11,235 bases of DNA from assembly GCA_013349735.1 (NCBI GenBank), contig DUZC01000051.1, positions 1-11,235 on the forward strand. Reading direction: 5' to 3'. Below are positions 1-5,713 of this stretch, piece after piece. The notes beneath the pieces are model-generated. The model did no database searches. It saw only the letters and a list, made by a program, of their open reading frames with translations, and was not told the origin of the DNA. Within the stretch, counting starts at the first letter, position 1. The number at the start of each line of letters is the position of its first letter. Origin of the DNA: Rhodospirillaceae bacterium. GTDB lineage: Bacteria; Pseudomonadota; Alphaproteobacteria; Rhodospirillales; Magnetospirillaceae. Position numbers and translations under genes: made by a program.

Positions 1-311
1 ACACCGACAGCCCGAACCCTCTTCGGAAGCCTTTGATTGCTAAGCATCAGCCCAACATCATCGATCCCCACATCAAGCAGGTTGGCCAAACGACTGACCT
101 CACCAAGCACCACAAAAACCATTGCGAGCGTGGCAAGAGACACCCCTTCATCACCGTTTTCAAGGCGACGGATTGTCGGCAGGCTTACGCCGGCTCCGTC
201 AGCCAAGCGGCGCTGCGTCATTTCTCGGCGCTTACGAGCAGAGCAGATGTCCGCACCAAGCTTCTGGAGAGCCTTTTGGGCAGACAGGGAGGGGATCGTC
301 GACTTCCTCAT
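1..311 (-). CDS. XRE-family helix-turn-helix regulator, HipB-like antitoxin (partial, 3' end cut by window)
   Basis: Reading leftward from an ATG at 311-309 gives 103 codons with no stop before the window edge, so the C-terminus is missing. Residues about 21-55 form a clear XRE/Cro-type helix-turn-helix: the stretch EMTQRRLADGAGVSLPTIRR followed by LENG is the typical helix 2-helix 3-cap pattern. The tail, with VGLMLSNQRLPKRVR at about 86-100, closely resembles the C-terminal part of the small XRE regulators that sit just upstream of HipA-type serine/threonine kinase toxins. By family knowledge such a protein would bind its own promoter and neutralise the toxin; a hipA gene beyond the left edge is inference only. 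No Shine-Dalgarno sequence is visible, because the upstream bases are almost purely A and T. A perfect inverted repeat abuts the start codon. It could instead be a stand-alone XRE regulator. Its presence as a gene is firm; the toxin-antitoxin role is less so. Confidence 0.8.
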   Translation of the reverse strand, partial: MRKSTIPSLSAQKALQKLGADICSARKRREMTQRRLADGAGVSLPTIRRLENGDEGVSLATLAMVFVVLGEVSRLANLLDVGIDDVGLMLSNQRLPKRVRAVG

Positions 312-365
312 AATGATACATATATATGTTATAAACGGTTACTATACAATATATATGTATCATTA
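311..365. promoter_or_regulatory. Perfect 17-bp inverted repeat, probable operator of the HipB-like gene
   Basis: The arms at 311-327 (TAATGATACATATATAT) and 349-365 are exact reverse complements separated by 21 bp. The left arm region also holds a 12-bp palindrome, ACATATATATGT at 318-329. A near copy with two mismatches lies at the mirrored place, 347-358, with centres 29 bp apart. The element is far more AT-rich than its surroundings and overlaps the last base of the start codon of the HTH gene, as expected for an autoregulated antitoxin promoter. The repeat is seen directly; its role as an operator is inferred. Confidence 0.6.
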
Positions 366-367
366 TA
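362..367 (-). promoter_or_regulatory. Candidate -10 box (TATAAT) for the HipB-like gene
   Basis: On the minus strand the bases at 367-362 read TATAAT, an exact sigma-70 -10 consensus, placed so that transcription would begin inside the inverted repeat about 45 bases before the start codon. No good -35 box lies at 16-18 bp upstream; TTGCGA at 385-380 is only 12 bp away. In this AT-rich stretch a chance match is possible. Confidence 0.3.
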
Positions 368-394
368 TTAGCCTATTCGTCGCAAATGGATGTT

Positions 395-1774
395 CTAGAT
401 CCCTTTTCCTGTCGGACAAGGCAGGTCACCCGCCAAAGCCGGGCCGTTGACCATGTCGAAACCATTGTTGATGGCAAAGGTCAGCAGCGGGCGTCGGCGC
501 ACACCCCAAAGATAAAAGCCCAAATTATGGCGGCGAGCCTTGTCCCGTAACCGCAACAAATTGACCATCAGCTCTTCATCGCTAAAATTCTGGTCTGGGT
601 GCAGGCAGGACAAATCAATGCCGATCATGCTGGCCCCGCTGCGGGCCGCCATGGCGCAGTCAGCCCGCTCGGGGGATTGACGGAGCAGGGTCTCGCAACC
701 GATTCTGCGCAAAAAACCCACCATTTCCAGCAGATTTGGCCCCGTTTCCTGCTCCGGCATACCGAAAATTTCCATCTTCACGCGATGGCCTAAAATATCG
801 TTGGGCAAATCGGCGATCAGCCCGGTCACCAGACGACGGGTCTGCCGCTGTAAAGACTCCCAACAGATCTGAAGGATCAAATCGGTGGTGACGGCCCCAT
901 TCTGCAAAATCGAAACGACCGCGCCAATGACATGACGTTCGATCGTCATCAGACTGGCCTTTGACCCGGACGGATAGGCGGCCGAGCCCTCCAACCAGGG
1001 CCGACCCCCGCCGTCACTGCGGACGATACGAGCGCAATGGGCCGAGAGCGCCCGGGCCTGGCTCACCCAGGTCGGGCGCCAAACCACCCTCAATTGACTG
1101 TCCGGAGCCAAAGCGGGGGCGGCCAGACGGGGCCGCAGCGGGGGTGATGTCCCATTGTCATGGACACAAGGCCAGGATCGGCATTCCGCCCGCGCGATCG
1201 GACGGGCTCCCTTGGCCATAGGCGCCGGACGGGATTGAGGCGCCGCGGCGCTATGAACAGGAACCAGCGCCCGGGCCTGGCTTAACCCTCTTTCAATGGC
1301 GGTAAGGTCCAGCCGCCACCAACGGCAGACGCTCGAAAAAGGCAGGCTGGCCGCCAAGGCGGGCGGGCTGACGAACTGGCCTGATGATAAAGCCCAGCTA
1401 ACATCCCCGGCGATTTTGTACAGACGATGGCGGGCCTGTTCCAATCCCAGACTGGGAAAAGCCAACAGATAAGTGTCGGGGTCAATTTCGGTGAAAAGCC
1501 GGGGCGGGTCGAGATTGGCGATGATCACGGCTTTGGCCAACATCGCCGCGGTATGAGGGCGCGAGCCCGGCCAGCGGGTCGGCAGAGCCGGGCGTAAATC
1601 GGCCAGCGACAGCAAATGCACCTGCGGCGGCTGCACAACTTTTGCTTGCCGGATCAGACCGTTCAGCTTTTTGATAAAATGCTTTTGGTCTTGCGGCCGC
1701 TTAGCAGCCGGCATTCTGGCGTCAAACAGGGACGGAACCCGATGAAAAATCCGTGTCAGAAAAGGTAGAGCCAT
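395..1774 (-). CDS. Hypothetical protein with degenerate EAL-like C-terminal domain
   Basis: A 459-residue protein of unknown function. The ATG at 1774 is preceded by GAGG six bases upstream, which supports this start. Residues about 30-150 are a mixed helix/strand region (for example DPDTYLLAFPSLGLEQARHR) that could be a worn-down GGDEF-like or similar alpha/beta fold. Residues about 165-225 are a proline/alanine/arginine-rich linker. Residues 228-455 follow the layout of an EAL TIM barrel: an opening strand resembling the usual P-x-W/V-D entry, a long helical segment, VKMEIFG in place of the usual E-x-T/S strand, GIDLS as a late strand, and YLWGVRRRPLLTFAINNGFDMVNG at the place of the family's AEGVET-x-Q-x-GxxxxQG ending. 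The EAL, DDFGTG and ET catalytic motifs are absent, so cyclic-di-GMP hydrolysis is not expected; a binding or scaffold role is more likely. There is no signal peptide or membrane segment. It lies 63 bp after the phosphatase and may have its own promoter. The EAL relation is read by eye and is moderately uncertain. Confidence 0.6.
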   Translation of the reverse strand: MALPFLTRIFHRVPSLFDARMPAAKRPQDQKHFIKKLNGLIRQAKVVQPPQVHLLSLADLRPALPTRWPGSRPHTAAMLAKAVIIANLDPPRLFTEIDPDTYLLAFPSLGLEQARHRLYKIAGDVSWALSSGQFVSPPALAASLPFSSVCRWWRLDLTAIERGLSQARALVPVHSAAAPQSRPAPMAKGARPIARAECRSWPCVHDNGTSPPLRPRLAAPALAPDSQLRVVWRPTWVSQARALSAHCARIVRSDGGGRPWLEGSAAYPSGSKASLMTIERHVIGAVVSILQNGAVTTDLILQICWESLQRQTRRLVTGLIADLPNDILGHRVKMEIFGMPEQETGPNLLEMVGFLRRIGCETLLRQSPERADCAMAARSGASMIGIDLSCLHPDQNFSDEELMVNLLRLRDKARRHNLGFYLWGVRRRPLLTFAINNGFDMVNGPALAGDLPCPTGKGI

Positions 1775-1837
1775 CTATGCCTCGGTCAAGCCGAATGCAA
1801 CTATGACGGGCTCTTCGCCTCTTTTCTGTTAAGCAGC

Positions 1838-2545
1838 TCACAAGGGCGGTAAAGCCAGAACGGCCCGCAACTCCGCCCGCGCCCCGGCAAAAGCCTTTTG
1901 GAAGGCGGGGTCCCGCCGCAAATGATCGGCGATCAAAAGGCCAACCATACGGCCCGTTTCGGTATCTGACCGATAATGCACGCCAGCAACCAGGCGATTA
2001 TGGCCATAGGCGGCGGCTCGCTCGAACAAAGCCTGACGCTTCTCCGGAACCATGTCGGACAGAATAACCGCCGCCAGCATGGCAAAACTATTATGCCGAC
2101 TGGGATAGGCGTTGCTGGATGGCTCGGCGATACAAGGATGGAGGCGCGGCTCGACGACAAAGGGTCGCGGGCGCCGCCATTGGCTCTTGATCGCCGCCAA
2201 TAGCTGATATTCGTCCTCGGCGACCGCCTTGAACAGACTGTCAAGCAAGGGAAGCTGGCTGGCAGTGAACTGCGGCCCGAGCACATCGGCAAAACGAAAA
2301 ACATTTTCCGCGGCATCGGCTCTGGCAGCCTCCTCCATGGCCGGCGTGCGCACTGCCTGCAAGGCAAGAAGCTCGGCCAGCTCTTCCCTCGTTTGCCGGG
2401 ACTCCTCAGCCGGGGGTGGCGGCAGCAGAGAACCAAGCTCCAGCTGATCCGCCGATAAAAAATGATCCTCTGTGGCGCAAGCCGCCCCTGCCGCCACCAA
2501 ACAGAGCAGCGACAGGAAAAAGCGCGCGACGTTCCAAGCCTTCAT
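1838..2545 (-). CDS. Secreted class A-type acid phosphatase (PAP2 superfamily)
   Basis: A 235-residue protein with an N-terminal signal peptide: the hydrophobic run FFLSLLCLVAAGAA, with likely cleavage after ACA at residue 24, so it should act in the periplasm. It carries the three-part PAP2/class A non-specific acid phosphatase signature K-x6-RP ... PSGH ... SR-x5-H-x3-D as K120/R127-P128, PSRH at 148-151 and R184/H190/D194. All charged catalytic residues, including the phosphohistidine nucleophile and the general acid histidine, are kept. Two positions differ from the consensus: Gly to Arg in PSGH, and Ser to Asn before R184. The family hydrolyses phosphomonoesters through a phospho-histidine intermediate, and length agrees with PhoN/PhoC-type enzymes. 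Residues 40-80 are a proline/glutamate-rich segment after the mature N-terminus. The start lies 17 bp after the SDR gene with only a weak ribosome-binding site, so cotranscription with the lipid operon is possible. Natural substrate unknown. Confidence 0.85.
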   Translation of the reverse strand: MKAWNVARFFLSLLCLVAAGAACATEDHFLSADQLELGSLLPPPPAEESRQTREELAELLALQAVRTPAMEEAARADAAENVFRFADVLGPQFTASQLPLLDSLFKAVAEDEYQLLAAIKSQWRRPRPFVVEPRLHPCIAEPSSNAYPSRHNSFAMLAAVILSDMVPEKRQALFERAAAYGHNRLVAGVHYRSDTETGRMVGLLIADHLRRDPAFQKAFAGARAELRAVLALPPL

Positions 2546-2562
2546 TCAACCGTCCAACCTGA

Positions 2563-3381
2563 TCAAAGGAACAGATCCGGCAAAAGGGGTTTGCCGGGCT
2601 CCACGGCATAAGGCGTAAAGTCAGTGACACCTTCCTCGGTCAACACCTCTTCGTCCAGCAGAAACCGACCGCTGCAAGTCCGGCTGGGTCGGGTCAGGAT
2701 GGCATAGGCCGCATCGGCGACGATGTCCGGACGGCGGCAGAAAGCCGGCTTGACGACATCGCCCAACATCGCCAAAGCCGCCGTCGCAATAATGCTTTTC
2801 GGCCAAAGCGCGTTAACCGCCACCCCTTTATCCCGGAACTCCTCGGCAAGACCAAGCACACACATGCTCATCCCGAACTTGCTCATGGTATAGGCCAGAT
2901 GGGGGCCGAACCAGCGCGGCTCAAGAGAAATCGGCGGGCTCATCACCAGAATATGCGGATTGTCGGCTTTCACCAGATAGGGGAGGCAAGCCTGAGAACA
3001 GAGGAATGTGCCGCGCATATTGACGCCCATCATCAGATCAAAGCGCTTGGCCGGCGTCTCCAGCGTGCTGGTCAGGTTGATGGCGCTGGCATTATTAATC
3101 AAAATATCAATGCCGCCAAAATGGGCGGCGGCCTGCTTGACCGCTTCGCTGATTTGCTCGGGTTCGCGGATATCCAGGGCCACCGGCAGAGCCCGCCCCC
3201 CCACGGCCTCGATTTCCTTGGCCACCGAGTAAATTGTTCCCGGCAATTTGGGATGCGGTTCGGTGGTTTTCGCCGCCACAATGATGTTGGCGCCATCGGC
3301 GGCCGCCCGCAGAGCGATCGCCATACCGATCCCCCGGCTGGCGCCGGTGATGAACAGGGTCTTATTTTTCAAGGAACGCAT
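2563..3381 (-). CDS. HSDL2-like short-chain dehydrogenase/reductase
   Basis: A 272-residue classical SDR-fold oxidoreductase. The NAD(P)-binding glycine motif is TGASRGIG at residues 12-19. NNAS lies at 96-99, the structural Asn is at 121 (GVNMRG), a candidate active-site Ser is S148, and the catalytic pair YTMSK is Y164/K168. The stretches around SPPISLEP and RWFGPHLAYTMSKFGMSM, together with AVNALWPK further on, match what I know of the hydroxysteroid dehydrogenase-like protein 2 subfamily. The protein ends near the SDR core and lacks the SCP2 sterol-carrier domain that animal HSDL2 carries. Its substrate is not known; in this setting a hydroxyacyl or lipid-derived alcohol is plausible (inference). 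The start is supported by AGAGGAG at 3393-3387. The gene overlaps the end of the thioesterase gene by 13 bp, which suggests translational coupling. Confidence 0.9.
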   Translation of the reverse strand: MRSLKNKTLFITGASRGIGMAIALRAAADGANIIVAAKTTEPHPKLPGTIYSVAKEIEAVGGRALPVALDIREPEQISEAVKQAAAHFGGIDILINNASAINLTSTLETPAKRFDLMMGVNMRGTFLCSQACLPYLVKADNPHILVMSPPISLEPRWFGPHLAYTMSKFGMSMCVLGLAEEFRDKGVAVNALWPKSIIATAALAMLGDVVKPAFCRRPDIVADAAYAILTRPSRTCSGRFLLDEEVLTEEGVTDFTPYAVEPGKPLLPDLFL

Positions 3382-3902
3382 GTTAACTCCTCTGTCCCTA
3401 AATCCAGGTCATGCCACAACCCCACCCAGGACGGCAGCGGCGGCGGTTCCGCCGTCCAGTTGATCAATTTTGCCATCTCGGCGGGCGATAAGCGCCCGCT
3501 GGGGCTTAAAAAAGTTCCCTTGACCAAAGCCACGCAGGCAACCGCCTGATGGCTTTCGATGCGATGCTCGATATAGAACCAGCGCTCGTCCCATCCCACC
3601 AGACGCGAAAGCAGTTGATAGCGCTGAAAGGGAGCCAAGGGCCGGCGATAGCGGACAACGCTGCCGGCCAGCACGGGATGGGCGCCGCTTCGCCACAGCC
3701 GTCCCCATAAGCCGGTCCGCACCAAAAGATCCGCACGCCCCAGATCCATGACCGACAGATAACGGGCATTGTTCATATGCAGATTGATGTCGAGATCATT
3801 CGGCAACACATGAAAGAAGAGATGGGAGGGCTCAAGGGCGGTCAGCCGGCGGCCCATCAAGGCCGCCGCGACCACCCAAAAAAGACGCAGCCAAAGAGTC
3901 AT
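3369..3902 (-). CDS. THEM6-like hotdog-fold thioesterase family protein
   Basis: A 177-residue protein. The motif NDLDINLHMNNARYL at 35-49, with D38 four residues before H42-M-N-N, is the signature of the 4HBT/hotdog acyl-CoA thioesterase group. The following segment, ending in a long helix (YLSVMDLGRADLL) and GSVVRYRRPL, fits the hotdog helix and central strands. The N-terminus (residues 1-17, LWLRLFWVVAAALM) is a single hydrophobic segment that may anchor the protein to the inner membrane; THEM6 proteins have a similar leader. The expected role is hydrolysis of an acyl-CoA, perhaps to release stalled or odd acyl groups and recycle CoA, but no substrate can be read from the sequence. It starts 7 bp after the acyl-CoA dehydrogenase stop, without an obvious Shine-Dalgarno, and its last 13 bp overlap the SDR gene. 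Confidence 0.8.
   Translation of the reverse strand: MTLWLRLFWVVAAALMGRRLTALEPSHLFFHVLPNDLDINLHMNNARYLSVMDLGRADLLVRTGLWGRLWRSGAHPVLAGSVVRYRRPLAPFQRYQLLSRLVGWDERWFYIEHRIESHQAVACVALVKGTFLSPSGRLSPAEMAKLINWTAEPPPLPSWVGLWHDLDLGTEELTCVP
3387..3393 (-). promoter_or_regulatory. Strong ribosome-binding site for the SDR gene
   Basis: AGAGGAG on the minus strand ends five bases before the ATG at 3381. It lies wholly inside the 3' end of the thioesterase coding region, so ribosomes can enter the SDR gene while finishing the upstream one. It fixes the SDR start. Confidence 0.7.
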
Positions 3903-3909
3903 CGGCGGA

Positions 3910-5703
3910 TCAGAAGGCCGCTTCGTCGAACGCCATCATCGATCCCCCACCGGCCATAATGGCCTGAAACAGACCCGCCGTCTGCGGCAACACCCGATCA
4001 AGGAAGAAGCGCGCCGTATTCAGTTTAGCCTGATAAAAGCCCTCACTATCCTGCTTTTCAGCCACTTTCGGCAAAGCCAGTTCCGCCATGCGGACCCACA
4101 TATAGGCCAAAGCCACCAACCCCATCAGCCGCAGATAGTCACTGGCCGCCGCCGCCGCCTCTTCGGGTTTGGCCATGCCGACCCGGGCAATCTGCGCGGT
4201 CGCCTGCTGCAAGCGGACAAAAGCCTTGGCCAAAGGCTGCACATAAGCGCCCAGGGCGGCATCGTCGAGTTTGCTTTCAATTAAATTGGCCACAGGATGG
4301 AAGAATTGGCGCAAGGAACGACCGGCATGCGCCCCCATTTTGCGCCCCACCAAATCCAGAGCCTGGATACCGTTGGTCCCCTCATAGATCTGGGTAATGC
4401 GGGCATCCCGTACCAATTGTTCCATGCCATGTTCGCGGATAAAACCGTGCCCGCCAAAGATCTGGACACCGAGATTGGCGGCGTCAAAGCCGAGATCCGT
4501 AAACAGAGCCTTGATCACCGGTGTCAGCAAGGCCACCAGATCCTCGGCATCCTGGCGGATCTGCGGGTCGGGCGACCGATGCTGCAGGTCCAATTGCAAG
4601 CCAACCCAGGCCCCCAAGGCACGACAGCCCTCGACGGTTGACCGCATGGTCAGCAACATGCGTCGCACATCGGGATGCACGATCAGCGGATCGGCCGGTT
4701 TGTCCGGACATTTGACTCCCGCCAGGGAACGCCCCTGCAACCGGTCACGGGCATAACCCACCGCCCCTTGATAGGAGGCTTCGGCGATGCCCAGACCTTG
4801 GATCGCGACACCGAGTCTGGCGCCGTTCATCATGGTGAACATGGCCCGCATACCGCGATGGGCCTGTCCCAACAGATAGCCCTCCGCCTCGTCAAAATTG
4901 ATGACACAGGTCGATGAGGCCTTAATGCCCATCTTATGTTCGATGGAACCGCAGGACACCCCATTGGCCGCCCCGACCTGCCCCGCCTCGGTGACCTTGA
5001 ATTTAGGCACCAGGAACAGACTGATCCCTTTGATCCCTTTCGGCGCATCGGGCAAACGGGCCAGCACCAGATGGATGATATTGTCTGTCAGATCATGATC
5101 GCCGGCGGAAATGAAGATCTTGGTGCCGGTAATCTTATAGCTGCCGTCCCCCTGAGGAACCGCCTTGCTGCGCACCAGACCAAGATCGGTACCGCAATGG
5201 GGCTCGGTCAGACACATGGTTCCGCTCCAGAGGCCCTCCGCCAGCTTTGGCAGATAGCGCTCTTTCAGCTCGGACGCGCCATGGGCTTCGATGGCCAGAT
5301 AGGCCCCATGGCTTAAGCCGGGATACATGCCAAAGGAAAGATTGGCCGAGCAGATCATCTCTTCCACCAGAGAATTCACCGCCTTGGGCAAACCCTGCCC
5401 GCCATAGGCGGGATCACAGGCAATTCCGGTCCAGCCACCGTCCCTGAATAAATTATAGGCTTCCTTGAAACCGCTCGGCGTATAGACCGCGCCATTTTCA
5501 AACCGGCATCCCTCTTCATCCCCGGGCCGGTTAAGCGGCGCCAGCACCTCTTCACAAACCTTGCCCGCCTCTTCAAGGATGGCGTCAATTAGGTCGGGGG
5601 TCATTTCCTCATAGCCCGGCAATTTGACCAAAAGGTCATCGCCTTTGAACAATTCGTAAAAGACAAAGCGCATATCGCGCAGCGGAGCTTTGTAGGACGG
5701 CAT
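3910..5703 (-). CDS. Acyl-CoA dehydrogenase, 597-residue DmdC/AcdA-type with extended N- and C-terminal domains
   Basis: This FAD enzyme introduces the trans-2,3 double bond in an acyl-CoA, the first oxidative step of beta-oxidation, and passes electrons to electron-transfer flavoprotein. Order of parts: a short family-specific N-terminal segment (about 1-35, starting MPSYKAPLRDMRFV), the helical N-domain (about 40-155), the middle beta domain with MCLTEPHCGTDLG at about 163-175 and ITGTKIFIS, the C-terminal helical domain with the catalytic glutamate E441 in YEGTNGIQALDL, and an extra helical C-terminal domain (about 465-590). This layout and length are typical of the large acyl-CoA dehydrogenases that include 3-methylmercaptopropionyl-CoA dehydrogenase DmdC. 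Neighbours point to a general fatty acyl-CoA rather than a DMSP-derived one. A GAGGA ribosome-binding site overlaps the stop of the upstream fusion gene (TGAGGA), 10 bp before this gene, which suggests coupled translation. Confidence 0.93.
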   Translation of the reverse strand: MPSYKAPLRDMRFVFYELFKGDDLLVKLPGYEEMTPDLIDAILEEAGKVCEEVLAPLNRPGDEEGCRFENGAVYTPSGFKEAYNLFRDGGWTGIACDPAYGGQGLPKAVNSLVEEMICSANLSFGMYPGLSHGAYLAIEAHGASELKERYLPKLAEGLWSGTMCLTEPHCGTDLGLVRSKAVPQGDGSYKITGTKIFISAGDHDLTDNIIHLVLARLPDAPKGIKGISLFLVPKFKVTEAGQVGAANGVSCGSIEHKMGIKASSTCVINFDEAEGYLLGQAHRGMRAMFTMMNGARLGVAIQGLGIAEASYQGAVGYARDRLQGRSLAGVKCPDKPADPLIVHPDVRRMLLTMRSTVEGCRALGAWVGLQLDLQHRSPDPQIRQDAEDLVALLTPVIKALFTDLGFDAANLGVQIFGGHGFIREHGMEQLVRDARITQIYEGTNGIQALDLVGRKMGAHAGRSLRQFFHPVANLIESKLDDAALGAYVQPLAKAFVRLQQATAQIARVGMAKPEEAAAAASDYLRLMGLVALAYMWVRMAELALPKVAEKQDSEGFYQAKLNTARFFLDRVLPQTAGLFQAIMAGGGSMMAFDEAAF

Positions 5704-5713
5704 GATCGGGTCC

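Noticed and set aside
33..450. Two overlapping plus-strand open frames at the left edge
   Set aside because: They are antisense to the HipB-like gene and its operator. The minus strand encodes a clear helix-turn-helix, so the plus-strand frames are not credible genes.
1805..1832. GGGCTCTTCGCC followed by a T-rich run, possible terminator
   Set aside because: The stem would be only about three base pairs (GGC/GCC), and the T-run would be downstream only on the plus strand, where no gene ends.
2899..3549. Plus-strand open frame of 216 codons
   Set aside because: It is antisense to the SDR and thioesterase genes, with no motif and no ribosome-binding site tied to a sensible start.
3910..5703. 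Assignment of the acyl-CoA dehydrogenase as DmdC of DMSP catabolism
   Set aside because: Length and architecture match DmdC, but no dmdB or dmdD-type context is present and the neighbours are general beta-oxidation genes, so only the broad family is claimed.
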